Below, piece after piece: positions 1 to 8,272 of a DNA stretch of 63,668 nt. This DNA is from Mycobacterium parascrofulaceum ATCC BAA-614 (GTDB lineage: Bacteria > Actinomycetota > Actinomycetes > Mycobacteriales > Mycobacteriaceae): NCBI RefSeq assembly GCF_000164135.1, contig NZ_GG770555.1, forward strand, positions 308,952 through 372,619, read 5' to 3'. Position numbers and translations under genes: made by a program. The notes under the pieces are model-generated. The model worked only from the letters and a program-made list of their open reading frames with translations, was not told the DNA's origin and searched no databases. How positions within the stretch are numbered: the first letter of the stretch is position 1; every line of letters begins with the position of its first letter.

Positions 1-953
1 GGGGGGGCGTGCGCGGGGGCGGCCTGGGCGATCGCGCCGGGTTGCTTGCCGGCGAGTGCGGCCGGCGGCCGCGCCACCTGGCTGCGCTGCAAGATGTCGG
101 TGGCCCGGTCCCGGTCGGGTTCGGCAAGCGCGGCGTAGGCGGCCGCCGACAGGTCACCGCAGGTGGCGTAGCGGTCCGCGGGGTTCTTGGCCATGCCGCG
201 GGCGATCACCGCGTCGAACGCGGCGGGGATGCCGGGCCGCGCGGCACTGGGCTGCGGGATCGCCTGGTGCAGGTGGGCGCCGATCACGCCGATCTGATCG
301 CCGGTGTAGGGCGGGGAGCCGGTCAGGCACTCGTACAGCACGCAGCCCAACGCGTAGATGTCGGCCCGGTGGGTCACCTCGGAGTCGCTGAACCGCTCGG
401 GCGCCATGTACTTGACGGTGCCCACGGTGGTGCCGATCTGCGTCAGCTTCTCGTCGGCGCTGGCGCTGGCGATCCCGAAGTCGACGAGGTAGGCGAAGTC
501 GTCGCTGCTCACCAGGATGTTTTCCGGCTTCACGTCGCGATGCAGGACCCCGGCGGCGTGCGCGGCGTCGAGCGCCGAGCCGATCTGGCGCACGATGGCC
601 ACCGCCCGCGGCGGCGACAGCGCCCCGTACCGGCTCAGCATGCCGGCCAGGTCTTTGCCGTCGATCAGGCGCATGTCCACGTAGAGCTGCCCGTCGATCT
701 CGCCGAAGTCGTGGATCGGGACGACGTGCGGTTCTTGCAGCCGCCCCGCGGTCCGGGCCTCGCGCTGCATGCGGGAGCGGAACACCGGGTCGTTGGACAG
801 GGTCTGCGACATCAGTTTCAGGGCGACGATGCGCTCGCGCACCGTGTCCTCGGCCTCATAGACGTCACCCATGCCGCCGCGGCCGACCAGGCGCCGCAAC
901 CGATACGGACCGAACTGCGAACCCTCCCGCGAATCCGCGGTCGTGTCACCCAT
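1..953 (-). CDS. pknE: Serine/threonine protein kinase PknE, 5' part (runs off the left edge)
   Basis: Transmembrane Ser/Thr kinase; only the N-terminal ~317 residues lie in the window. Read on the minus strand from the ATG at 953, the product shows a Hanks kinase domain: glycine loop GRGGMG at 24-29, catalytic Lys46 in VALKLMS, the HRDVKPEN catalytic loop, a DFG Mg site and an APE-type motif (MAPERF). Wording such as FGPYRLRRLVGRGGMGDVYE matches M. tuberculosis PknE closely. In that family a membrane helix and an extracellular DsbA-like thioredoxin domain follow; those parts are beyond the edge. The truncation comes from the window boundary, not from a mutation. A kinase is well supported; PknE rather than another Pkn rests on recalled sequence. 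Confidence 0.93.
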   Translation of the reverse strand, partial: MGDTTADSREGSQFGPYRLRRLVGRGGMGDVYEAEDTVRERIVALKLMSQTLSNDPVFRSRMQREARTAGRLQEPHVVPIHDFGEIDGQLYVDMRLIDGKDLAGMLSRYGALSPPRAVAIVRQIGSALDAAHAAGVLHRDVKPENILVSSDDFAYLVDFGIASASADEKLTQIGTTVGTVKYMAPERFSDSEVTHRADIYALGCVLYECLTGSPPYTGDQIGVIGAHLHQAIPQPSAARPGIPAAFDAVIARGMAKNPADRYATCGDLSAAAYAALAEPDRDRATDILQRSQVARPPAALAGKQPGAIAQAAPAHAP

Positions 954-1054
954 CCCGACTCCTCAGCCACCGACCGTGCGCAGGCATAAGGCTAAGGTTT
1001 CACGGCCCGCTGGGCACGGCGAATAGCGAAAGCCAGCTAATCCGGTGAGCGCGG

Positions 1055-1396
1055 TCAGCGGGGTTCGTCGTCACCGCTGGCGCGCTCGGTCAGCCCCTCG
1101 CGGGACAGGGCCCGCACGAACCCGAACGCCTGCATCCCGGCGGGCCCGGGGTTTTCGGTGATCCAGTCGTTGATCTTGCCGAACGCGTTCGCCAGGTCGT
1201 CGCGCTTGACGCGGATCAGGTAGGTCATCCGGTCGTCGTCGGGATCGTCGATGGATTCGGCGACGGCGACCGGGTGCTTGAAGGCGTACGCGATCCCGTG
1301 CACGGCGTCGTGGTTCAGCGCCCATTGAAGTTCGCTGGGCCGCAGCCGGTTCACCGCCAGGTTGCGGTAGTCATGGTCGTCGTGTGAATTGCTCAC
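1055..1396 (-). CDS. Hypothetical protein, 113 aa
   Basis: I do not recognise a family. The protein is acidic and soluble, with no signal peptide or membrane helix. It starts at GTG 1396, with an AGGAGG stretch about 12 bases upstream. The N-terminus is polar (SNSHDDHD), the middle has mixed alpha/beta character, and the C-terminus is charged (SGDDEPR). It lies 101 bases upstream of the pknE start on the same strand, so co-transcription is possible. Coding is supported by typical mycobacterial codon use and the Shine-Dalgarno, and the overlapping minus-strand frame looks like a shadow. Confidence 0.65.
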   Translation of the reverse strand: MSNSHDDHDYRNLAVNRLRPSELQWALNHDAVHGIAYAFKHPVAVAESIDDPDDDRMTYLIRVKRDDLANAFGKINDWITENPGPAGMQAFGFVRALSREGLTERASGDDEPR

Positions 1397-1574
1397 CTGG
1401 CCGGTGGTCCTCCTCTGTATGGCTCGAGAACGTGGACGGCGAGGAACTGAAAACCATGCCGCGCAGGGGATTCGATACGAGTGTGAAACCGGGCATTTCC
1501 ATCATAGGAAGCGAGCGCATTCACTGCATTTTGAGCGCGCGTCGGACACCTCCGCCCGGGGCCGAGAGGCGACA

Positions 1575-2324
1575 TCAGGAGATCAGGTGGCTGACGAATT
1601 CGGGGTGGACCAACAGCGCGACGCCGAGAAGTACCAGGGCCGCGGCCGTCAGGCGTCTCAGTTGGTCGCCGAACGGGGTCGACTTTTCCAGCCAGATCAC
1701 GATCGAGAGCGCCAGCATCCATGCCAATTCCATTGTGCCGAAGGCGATCAGCAACAACATCAGCATCCAGCAGGAACCGACGCAATAAACGCCGTACCGG
1801 CCGCCGGCGAGAAACGCGCTGCCCGCTCCGCTGAGGCGACCGGATGCGCCGGGCGCGGAGACGGGCCGGTGGCAGTGCCGCAGGCAGGTCGCCTTGAAGG
1901 GCGTCAGCTGATGCACACCCGCGAGCACCGCCACCGCGCCGGCGGCGCGGCCGACCCACGAGCACGAGTGAATCACCGGATCCAGACGGACGGACGCGAG
2001 GTAGGCCGGCAGGCCCACGGCGCCCCACAAGGCCAGATATCCGGTGACGAACATGATCGCCGGGGCAACCTTGCCGGTGGCGGCGTGCGCATAGCGTCGC
2101 ACGACGGGCAGGACGCCCGGCAGCATCATCGCGGCCATCATCGCCACCCACGCGACGAGGTAGGCGACCAGCGACATCGCCGACTGGGCGTTCATCTGCA
2201 TCGAGTCGCCTTGCATAGTGGCCATGGCCACCGACCACCACCAGCCCAGACCCGCGACCGCCAGCAGGATTGCCGGCAACCAGACGTCGCTCCACGACCA
2301 CTTGGATTGTTGGCTGTCGCCCAC
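1575..2324 (-). CDS. DUF2182-type integral membrane protein, predicted metal-binding
   Basis: A 249-residue polytopic membrane protein starting at GTG 2324 with an AAGGGG ribosome site. About six hydrophobic helices are visible, beginning with an N-terminal WLPAILLAVAGLGWWW segment. DUF2182 hallmarks are present: MAAMMLPG after helix 2, HQLTPFKATCLRHC in the middle, and GVYCVGSCWMLM near helix 5. The cysteines and histidine in these motifs could bind a soft metal. It diverges from csoR across the palindrome at 2367-2395, so it is probably CsoR-controlled. M. tuberculosis has a membrane protein (Rv0970) at the other end of its cso operon; whether the two correspond cannot be decided here. Transport function is inferred. 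Confidence 0.82.
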   Translation of the reverse strand: MGDSQQSKWSWSDVWLPAILLAVAGLGWWWSVAMATMQGDSMQMNAQSAMSLVAYLVAWVAMMAAMMLPGVLPVVRRYAHAATGKVAPAIMFVTGYLALWGAVGLPAYLASVRLDPVIHSCSWVGRAAGAVAVLAGVHQLTPFKATCLRHCHRPVSAPGASGRLSGAGSAFLAGGRYGVYCVGSCWMLMLLLIAFGTMELAWMLALSIVIWLEKSTPFGDQLRRLTAAALVLLGVALLVHPEFVSHLIS

Positions 2325-2366
2325 GAGGCCACCCCTTAAGTCCGCATCCCAGCGAGTTCGACCGCC

Positions 2367-2395
2367 ACCCTACCCCACCCCGGGTGGGGTAGGGT
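2367..2395. promoter_or_regulatory. CsoR-type operator palindrome
   Basis: A perfect inverted repeat with 14-base arms (ACCCTACCCCACCC and its complement) around a single central C. It lies 35 bases upstream of the csoR start and 43 bases upstream of the divergent DUF2182 start. G/C-tract palindromes of this kind (TACCCC..GGGGTA) are the known operators of CsoR repressors. Its position suggests copper-responsive control of both directions. Binding itself is inferred. Confidence 0.85.
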
Positions 2396-2429
2396 ACCGT
2401 GTAGACGGTCGACCAGATGGGAGAGCGGC

Positions 2430-2792
2430 ATGGGCGAGGACCTGACGGACAAGAAGCGCGCGGCGCTGAACCGGCTCAAGACGGTTCGGGGCCACCTCGA
2501 CGGGATCATCCGGATGGTGGAGTCCGACGCCTACTGCGTCGACGTGATGAAGCAAATCTCCGCGGTGCAATCCTCGCTCGAACGCGCGAACCGGGTGATG
2601 CTGCACAACCATTTGGAGACCTGCTTTTCCGCCGCGGTGATCGATGGCCGCGGTCAGGCCGCCATCGAGGAGTTGATCGACGCGGTGAAGTTCACGCCGG
2701 CGTTGACCGGCCCGCACGCGCAACTGACCGGTGCGGCGGTCGGTGAGGCCGCCACCGACGGCGAGCCGGCGACGGCCGGAAGCCGGGGATGA
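2430..2792 (+). CDS. csoR: Copper-sensing repressor CsoR
   Basis: DUF156-type all-helical metal-responsive repressor, 120 residues. It is almost identical to M. tuberculosis CsoR through the core (AALNRLKTVRGHLDGI). The Cu(I) ligands fall at Cys36, His61 and Cys65 (YCVD and LHNHLETCF), the same positions as in the characterised protein. Cu(I) binding is known to release CsoR from its operator. The gene heads an operon with the DUF1490 gene and ctpV, and the palindrome just upstream implies autoregulation. The C-terminal tail past residue 100 is rich in Gly, Ala and Thr, as in the tuberculosis protein. Confidence 0.95.
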   Translation: MGEDLTDKKRAALNRLKTVRGHLDGIIRMVESDAYCVDVMKQISAVQSSLERANRVMLHNHLETCFSAAVIDGRGQAAIEELIDAVKFTPALTGPHAQLTGAAVGEAATDGEPATAGSRG

Positions 2793-2853
2793 CGACAGTG
2801 TCGACGGTGCCGGCGACGGCACGCTTTGACCGGGCAACGAGACAAAGGGATCG

Positions 2854-3141
2854 GTGAAAACGATGGCAGTGCATGGATTTGTGGCAAAGGCGATGCCGAC
2901 GGTGATGACCGGCGTGGTGGGCGTCGCCGCGTATGAGGCCCTGGCGAAGGCGCCGTGGCGGAAGGCGACCGTGGTGGCCACCGCATGGGGCATCCGGGTC
3001 GCCCGCGAGGCGGAGCGCAAGGCGGGGCGGAGCGCCGAGCAGGCTCGGCTGACGGTTGCCGACGTCATGGCCGAGGCGAGGGAGCGCGCCGGATCCGAAG
3101 CTGCGCCGCTGACGGTGGCGGGCTCGGGCGAGGACGAATGA
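2854..3141 (+). CDS. DUF1490 family small protein of the cso operon (Rv0968-like)
   Basis: A 95-residue protein between csoR and ctpV, the position of Rv0968 in the M. tuberculosis cso operon. The N-terminal half is hydrophobic ([22 protein letters not shown]), consistent with one membrane helix, followed by a basic and then an acidic helical tail. GTG 2854 follows an AAAGGGA site; ATG 2863 is an alternative start. Its stop overlaps the ctpV start in ATGA, implying translational coupling. The family's function is unknown. A role near the CtpV pump, such as an accessory membrane subunit, is inference only. Confidence 0.85.
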   Translation: MKTMAVHGFVAKAMPTVMTGVVGVAAYEALAKAPWRKATVVATAWGIRVAREAERKAGRSAEQARLTVADVMAEARERAGSEAAPLTVAGSGEDE

Positions 3142-5519
3142 CCGCCGGCGTCCTGGGCGACGTCGACGTCGCCCTGAAGGTGGTATCCGACGCGTCCGGG
3201 CGAATGCGGGTGCAGGTTAACGGGTTCGGTGTGGACGCGGTGCGGGCGGTCGCGATCGAAGAGACCGTCGCCAAGGTGGCCGGCGTGCAAGCGGTGCAAG
3301 CCTATCCGCGAACGGCATCGGTGGTGATCTGGTACTCGCCCCAGCAGTGCGACACCGCTGCGGTGCTGTCGGCGATCGCGGAAGCCGAACACGTTCCCGC
3401 GGAGTGTGTGCCCGCACGCGCTCCGCACTCGGCCGATATTCCCCAGGCGGGAGTGGTGCGCAGGATTGCGAGCGGCATCGGGTTGGCGCTCTTCGGCCTG
3501 CGGCACCGCGCGTCGGAGGCCGCAACCGACCCCGCGAGCTGCGGCGGCTGCGGTTCCCCACCTGCGGTCACCTCGGGGACGCTGTCGGCGGACGAGCAGA
3601 GCAGACGCGAGCGGCGCACCTGGCTGCGCCGGGTGTTGTTGGCCTTCCCCTTGGGGCTGGTGGCGATGGCGTCGACAATGTTCTTCGGCGCATATCCGTG
3701 GGCGGGATGGTTGGCTTTCGCCGCCACGGTGCCGGTGCAGTTCGTCGCCGGGTGGCCCTTCCTCAAGGCCGCGGCGCAGCAGGCTCGGGCGGGGACCTCC
3801 AGCATGGACACGCTGGTCGCACTGGGGACGCTGACCGCGTTCGTCTACTCCACCTACCAGTTGTTGGTCGGCGGTCCGCTGTTCTTCGACACGTCGGCGC
3901 TGATCATCGCGTTCGTGGTGTTGGGCCGCTATTTCGAGGCCAGGGCCCACGGCAAGGCGCGGGAGGCGATCGGCAAGCTGCTGGAGATGGGGGCCAAGGA
4001 GGCCACGCTGCTGGTCGACGGCGCGGAGCTCCTCGTACCGATCGATGAGGTCCGGGTCGGCGACCTGGTGCGGGTGCGCCCGGGCGAGAAGATTCCCGTC
4101 GACGGCGAGGTCGTCGACGGGCGCGCCGCGGTCGACGAGTCGATGCTGACCGGGGAGTCGGTCCCCGTCGAGAAATCGGTCGGTGACCACGTTGCCGGGG
4201 CCACGGTCAACACCGACGGCATCCTGACCGTGCGCGCCACCGCCGTCGGCGCGGATACGGCGCTGGCGCAGATCGTCCGCCTGGTGGAGCAGGCCCAGGG
4301 CGGCAAGGCTCCGGTGCAGCGGTTGGCCGACCGCGTGTCGGCGGTGTTCGTCCCGGCCGTCATCGGTGTGGCCGTCGCGACGTTTGCGGGCTGGACGTTG
4401 ATCGCCGGCAACCCGCTCGCCGGCATGACCGCCGCGGTCGCCGTGCTGATCATCGCCTGCCCCTGTGCGCTGGGGCTGGCCACCCCCACGGCAATCATGG
4501 TCGGCACCGGGCGCGGCGCCGACCTCGGGATCCTGGTCAAGGGCGGCGAGGTGCTGGAAGCGTCGAAGAAGGTCGACACGGTCGTGTTCGACAAGACCGG
4601 CACCCTCACCCGCGCCCACATGCGAGTGACCGACGTCGTCGTCGGAAAGCACCGCCAGCCCGATCCGGTGCTGCGGATCGCCGCCGCGGTCGAGTCGGGC
4701 TCCGAGCATCCCATCGGCGCGGCCATCGTCGCCGCGGCGCGCGAGCGGGAGCTGAAAGTTCCGGCCGCCACGGCGTTTACCAGCATCGCCGGGCACGGCG
4801 TGCGTGCCCAGGTGGATGGCAGGTCCGTGGTCGTGGGGCGGCGCAAGCTGGTCGACGAGCAGGATCTGCGGCTGCCCGACGATCTCGCCGCGGCGGCCGC
4901 CGACCTGGAAGGGCAGGGGCGCACCGCGGTTTTCGTCGGCCGGGACGGTGACGTGATCGGTGTGCTTGCGGTGGCCGACACGGTGAAAGACGACGCCGCC
5001 GACGTGGTCGCACAGCTGCACGGCATGGGGCTGCAGGTCGCCATGATCACCGGCGACAACGCCCGCACGGCGAACGCGATCGCCGCACAGCTTGGGATCG
5101 ACCGCGTGCTGGCCGAGGTGTTGCCGCAGGACAAAGTCGCCGAGGTGCGCCGGCTGCAGGACGAGGGGCGGGTGGTCGCGATGGTGGGCGACGGGGTCAA
5201 CGACGCCCCCGCCCTGGTGCAAGCCGACCTCGGCATAGCGATCGGCACGGGCACCGACGTGGCCATCGAGGCCTCGGACATCACGCTGATGTCCGACCGG
5301 CTCGACGGTGTGGTGCGCTCGATCCAGCTGTCCAGGCAAACCCTGCGCACCATCTACCAGAACCTGGGGTGGGCCTTCGGCTACAACACCGCCGCGATTC
5401 CGCTTGCCGCCCTGGGGTCGTTGAACCCCGTAGTGGCCGGTGCGGCAATGGGCTTCTCTTCGGTCAGCGTCGTGACGAATTCGTTGCGGCTGCGTCGTTT
5501 TGGCCGTGAGGTCGCGTAG
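3138..5519 (+). CDS. ctpV: Copper-exporting P1B-type ATPase CtpV
   Basis: A 793-residue Cu(I) export ATPase; the tuberculosis homologue has about 770. It starts at ATG 3138, overlapping the previous stop. Order: degenerate N-terminal HMA-like domain (about 10-80) without the usual CxxC, a separate CGGCG pair at Cys135/Cys138, membrane helices, actuator TGES, the intramembrane CPC at 441-443, phosphorylated Asp485 in DKTGT, SEHP, and the hinge [10 protein letters not shown] around 684. The open frame continues 61 codons upstream of the ATG, but that stretch is inside the DUF1490 gene in another frame and is not credible. In M. tuberculosis this pump gives copper tolerance and is CsoR-controlled. 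Confidence 0.95.
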   Translation: MTAGVLGDVDVALKVVSDASGRMRVQVNGFGVDAVRAVAIEETVAKVAGVQAVQAYPRTASVVIWYSPQQCDTAAVLSAIAEAEHVPAECVPARAPHSADIPQAGVVRRIASGIGLALFGLRHRASEAATDPASCGGCGSPPAVTSGTLSADEQSRRERRTWLRRVLLAFPLGLVAMASTMFFGAYPWAGWLAFAATVPVQFVAGWPFLKAAAQQARAGTSSMDTLVALGTLTAFVYSTYQLLVGGPLFFDTSALIIAFVVLGRYFEARAHGKAREAIGKLLEMGAKEATLLVDGAELLVPIDEVRVGDLVRVRPGEKIPVDGEVVDGRAAVDESMLTGESVPVEKSVGDHVAGATVNTDGILTVRATAVGADTALAQIVRLVEQAQGGKAPVQRLADRVSAVFVPAVIGVAVATFAGWTLIAGNPLAGMTAAVAVLIIACPCALGLATPTAIMVGTGRGADLGILVKGGEVLEASKKVDTVVFDKTGTLTRAHMRVTDVVVGKHRQPDPVLRIAAAVESGSEHPIGAAIVAAARERELKVPAATAFTSIAGHGVRAQVDGRSVVVGRRKLVDEQDLRLPDDLAAAAADLEGQGRTAVFVGRDGDVIGVLAVADTVKDDAADVVAQLHGMGLQVAMITGDNARTANAIAAQLGIDRVLAEVLPQDKVAEVRRLQDEGRVVAMVGDGVNDAPALVQADLGIAIGTGTDVAIEASDITLMSDRLDGVVRSIQLSRQTLRTIYQNLGWAFGYNTAAIPLAALGSLNPVVAGAAMGFSSVSVVTNSLRLRRFGREVA

Positions 5520-5580
5520 CAGGTAGCCGGTGCCGCGGGCGATCCGGGCCGAAAAGCCGTGGGAGTGAAGAGAGGTCGTG

Positions 5581-6165
5581 ATGTCGGGATTGACAAGGCG
5601 GGCGGCGCTCGCCGCGCTCGGTGCGAGCGCTGCGGCGGGCGTCGGATACGTGTTGCGCGTTGCCGCCGGGCCAGCCTTCCGGATCCGCCTGGCCGACTGT
5701 GGCGGCATGATGGGCGCCGGTCACGCCGACATGCGGCTCTACATGGACATGTTCAATCGGCACACGGAGATCACCCGCACGGTCGAGGAAATCCCCGGCG
5801 GCGTTCGCACCACGACCCAGTCGGCGGCTCCCGACCTCGCAGCGCAACTGCATGCTCATGTCTCGAGCATGTACGCGCATCTCGATCAGGGCAACGAGGT
5901 GATGTGTATGAGCCAGAGCCTGCCGGCCCTGTTCCGCAATGCCGGTGGTTACCGGAGGCAGCTGACGCTCACGCCCACGGGGGTGATCGCCGAGGAGACC
6001 TCGGATGACCCCGCGCTCGTCGAGGTGATCCGTGCCCACGCCCGTGAGGTGACCGGATTCGTACAGGACGGCATGCCGGCGATGATGCGGGGAATGATGG
6101 ACCCAGGGTGCATGGGAGGTCGCGGGGGCATGATGGGGCCCGGCGGGATGATGGGACCGCGCTGA
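5581..6165 (+). CDS. Exported Met-rich protein of the cso operon, likely copper-binding
   Basis: A 194-residue protein, 61 bases after ctpV and in the same direction. The N-terminus has a twin arginine (LTRRAALAALGAS) followed by an Ala-rich hydrophobic stretch, a plausible Tat signal. The mature part has a CGGMMGAGHADM segment around residue 40, HAH and CM pairs near 90-110, and a Gly/Met tail with ten methionines in residues 165-191 plus Cys177. Met-, His- and Cys-rich exported proteins typically bind Cu(I). ATG 5581 has an AAGAGAGG site; GTG 5578 is an alternative start. I recognise no named family. A periplasmic copper chaperone or buffer is an inference from composition and context. Confidence 0.75.
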   Translation: MSGLTRRAALAALGASAAAGVGYVLRVAAGPAFRIRLADCGGMMGAGHADMRLYMDMFNRHTEITRTVEEIPGGVRTTTQSAAPDLAAQLHAHVSSMYAHLDQGNEVMCMSQSLPALFRNAGGYRRQLTLTPTGVIAEETSDDPALVEVIRAHAREVTGFVQDGMPAMMRGMMDPGCMGGRGGMMGPGGMMGPR

Positions 6166-6183
6166 CAGCGGGTCATCACCGCG

Positions 6184-6867
6184 TCACCTCCGGTATTTCA
6201 GGAACACGTAGTCGTCGCAGACCAGCGCGTGCTCGAGGCGCATCGTCACCGGCGCGGGCAGCGACGACGGGGTGAGGCGGTGGCCCACCGGCTGGCTTGC
6301 CGCGAGGTTGGGGGCCAGGGTCACGCAGATCTCGTCGACGGCGTCGGCCTCCACCAACTCGTCGAGCACCGTCGGGCCGCCCTCGCACAGGATGCGGTGC
6401 ATGCCCCGGGCGCGCAGCAGCGCGACGGCGCGTGAAACGTCCACGGAGTCTTCGCCGGCCACCAGCACCTGCCGCCGGTCGCCGGGCTGGTCACGCGCCG
6501 CCGCAGCCCCCGCGCAGGTCACCACGATCGGGGGTCGGCCGGGCTCGCTGAGCAGCCTCGACGGCAGCCGGCCGCTGCGGCTGATCACCGCGATCGGCGG
6601 CGGGGTCGGCCCCGCGTCGGGCAGCCGGACCGGGCCGTAGTTTTCGGCGCGCGCGGTCCCGGCGCCCACCAGCACGACGTCGGCGAAGCCGCGCAGGATT
6701 TTCAGCAGCTGCTGATCGGTCGGGCACGACAGCGGGCCGGCCCGGCCGCCGAACGCGGCGGCGCCGTCGGCGCTGAAGATCATGTTCGCCCGCACCCCCC
6801 GCGGGGGATCGGCGTAGAACGACGCGAGTTCGGTGACGTCGGCGACGGTGCCCACCCGGGGGATCAC
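6184..6867 (-). CDS. RibD C-terminal-type (pyrimidine reductase family) protein
   Basis: A 227-residue NAD(P)H-dependent reductase of the RibD C-terminal/DHFR-like fold. Visible landmarks are VRANMIFSADGAAAF near the N-terminus, VLVGAGTARAENYGP in the middle, and ILCEGGPTVLDELVEADAVDE toward the C-terminus. The deaminase domain of full-length RibD is absent. It starts at GTG 6867, three bases after the stop of the flavin reductase gene, and is last in the arsenic operon. Mycobacterial relatives are annotated as riboflavin-type or dihydrofolate reductases; the substrate cannot be read from sequence. Confidence 0.85.
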   Translation of the reverse strand: MIPRVGTVADVTELASFYADPPRGVRANMIFSADGAAAFGGRAGPLSCPTDQQLLKILRGFADVVLVGAGTARAENYGPVRLPDAGPTPPPIAVISRSGRLPSRLLSEPGRPPIVVTCAGAAAARDQPGDRRQVLVAGEDSVDVSRAVALLRARGMHRILCEGGPTVLDELVEADAVDEICVTLAPNLAASQPVGHRLTPSSLPAPVTMRLEHALVCDDYVFLKYRR

Positions 6868-6869
6868 GG

Positions 6870-7367
6870 CTAGGCCTCGTGGCCGGGTTCCAGATGGCGG
6901 ACGTCGCCGAAGGACACCCAGCTCTCCAGTTCCCGCGGCGGGTCGCCGTCGATCGGCGCCAGCAGGTGCCCGACGTGGTCGCCGAGCGAGAAACGCTCGA
7001 GGATCTCGCCGACGAACCATGCGGCCGCGTCGTCGAGGATGGGCATCTCGGCCGGGCCGCTGTGCCACGCGCAGCGGCCGAACTTGTCGACCTCGTCGCC
7101 GGTTTGGCTGCCGAACAGCTCCACGGTGGCGAGGTGCTCGTGGTCGAACACGTGCACCGCCAAATGAGTCGCCTCGGCGGCGACCCGGAACGTGTGGTTC
7201 TTCCTGGACAGCCCGACCAGGAAGCGGGGCGGGTGGATGCTGGTCTGGCTGGCGAAGCCGACCAGGCAGCCCGCCGCGATGCCGCCGGCCCGCGTGGTGA
7301 CGACGTACATCGGGTAGTTGAGCACCGCCACCAGCTTCTCGAACGCGTCTTCTCCCTGGGCGGCCAT
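6870..7367 (-). CDS. Flavin reductase-like (FMN-binding split barrel) protein
   Basis: A 165-residue flavin reductase-like domain protein: VVTTRAGGIAAGCLVGFASQTSIHPPRFLVGLSR-type core (about 22-55), then the LAVHVFDHEHLATVELFGSQTGDEVDKF helix characteristic of the family. It probably reduces or binds FMN, possibly for a partner oxygenase. It lies 48 bases after arsI and directly before the RibD-like gene, at the end of the arsenic operon. It is not close to the HsaB reductase of steroid degradation by motif. The partner enzyme is unknown. Confidence 0.85.
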   Translation of the reverse strand: MAAQGEDAFEKLVAVLNYPMYVVTTRAGGIAAGCLVGFASQTSIHPPRFLVGLSRKNHTFRVAAEATHLAVHVFDHEHLATVELFGSQTGDEVDKFGRCAWHSGPAEMPILDDAAAWFVGEILERFSLGDHVGHLLAPIDGDPPRELESWVSFGDVRHLEPGHEA

Positions 7368-7415
7368 CCGCTCAGTCTTCCCGTTCGGCGCGCGGGGGAA
7401 CCGCGCGGCGCGCCG

Positions 7416-7832
7416 CTAGGGCCGGCAGCAGGCCGCTTCGGGCTCGTCGGCGGTCGCCCCGAAGGTGTCGGAGTCCGCGATGACGGTGTAGACCTCCCAG
7501 CGCTCCCCGCCGGGCCCGGTGACCCACACCTTGTCCTGGCTGGCGAAGCAGCAGGTGGTGTTCAGCTCCTCCTCGGCGACCAGCTCGCGTTCTGTGAGGC
7601 GGGCGATCTCGGCGTGCACGGCGTCGCTGGACGTGACCTCCACGCCGAGGTGGTTGAGGCTGCCGCCGTGGCCGGGGTTCTCCAGCAGCACGAGTTTGAG
7701 TGGGGGCTGCGCGACGGCGAAGTTCGCGTAGCCGGGCTTGAGTTTGGCGGGCTCGGTGTCGAACAGCTTGGAGTAGAACGCGACGGCCTCGGCGAGGTCG
7801 TCGACGTTGAGGGCGAGTTGCACACGAGACAT
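7416..7832 (-). CDS. arsI: ArsI/CadI family VOC metalloenzyme (probable C-As lyase)
   Basis: A 138-residue vicinal-oxygen-chelate protein, very close to M. tuberculosis CadI (Rv2641) over MSRVQLALNVDDL and VWVTGPGGERWEVYT. Metal ligands expected for ArsI are present as Gln5, His61 and Glu113, and the arsenic-binding pair is Cys94-Cys95 (TTCCFASQ). ArsI enzymes cleave the carbon-arsenic bond of trivalent organoarsenicals with Fe(II) and O2; CadI was first described as cadmium-induced. The extreme C-terminus carries another Cys pair (AACCRP). It lies 26 bases after arsC in the ars operon. Confidence 0.9.
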   Translation of the reverse strand: MSRVQLALNVDDLAEAVAFYSKLFDTEPAKLKPGYANFAVAQPPLKLVLLENPGHGGSLNHLGVEVTSSDAVHAEIARLTERELVAEEELNTTCCFASQDKVWVTGPGGERWEVYTVIADSDTFGATADEPEAACCRP

Positions 7833-7858
7833 GGTGATGTCCTTCCTTCGGGTGTGGG

Positions 7859-8272
7859 CTATGTGGTTGTGGTGGGCAGGAGTTCGGCGACCAATGCCTC
7901 GACGCGACGGGCGATGTCGTCGCGGATGGCGCGTACCGCGGGCAACGGTTGGCCGGCGGGGTCGGGCACCTTCCAGTCGCGGTAGGACACTCCCGGGAAG
8001 TAGGGGCAGGTGTCGCCGCAGCCCATGGTGATCACGACGTCGCTGATCCGCACGCCGTCACCGGTGAGGACCGCCGGGGTGGCCGCGGTGAGGTCGATGC
8101 CGAGCTCGGCCATGGCGGTGACCGCGACGGGGTTGACCCGATCGGCGGGTTGCGTGCCGGCCGAACGGACGTCGATGCGACCCCCGGCCATCCGGCTCAG
8201 CAGGGCGGCGGCCATCTGGGAGCGTCCGGCGTTGTGCACGCAGACGAACAGCACGCTGGGCTTAGCGGTCAT
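7859..8272 (-). CDS. arsC: Arsenate reductase ArsC (LMW phosphatase family)
   Basis: A 137-residue cytosolic enzyme reducing arsenate to arsenite. The CX5R phosphatase loop is CVHNAGR (Cys11 to Arg17). A second thiol pair is at Cys85/Cys89 (GCGDTCP), and the catalytic aspartate is in DWKVPDP. The ATG at 8272 lies inside the end of acr3, overlapping it by 11 bases in a different frame. In M. tuberculosis (Rv2643) these two domains are a single fused protein. The actinobacterial reductant is probably mycothiol or thioredoxin, which sequence cannot decide. Confidence 0.93.
   Translation of the reverse strand: MTAKPSVLFVCVHNAGRSQMAAALLSRMAGGRIDVRSAGTQPADRVNPVAVTAMAELGIDLTAATPAVLTGDGVRISDVVITMGCGDTCPYFPGVSYRDWKVPDPAGQPLPAVRAIRDDIARRVEALVAELLPTTTT

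Noticed and set aside
9..989. A 326-codon plus-strand frame at the left edge
   Set aside because: It is antisense to an unmistakable kinase domain (GRGGMG, HRDVKPEN, DFG).
2370..5708. A 1112-codon open frame antisense to ctpV
   Set aside because: GC-rich third positions leave antisense frames open. The plus strand encodes an intact P1B ATPase with all motifs, and the antisense product has low-complexity Arg/His/Gly composition.
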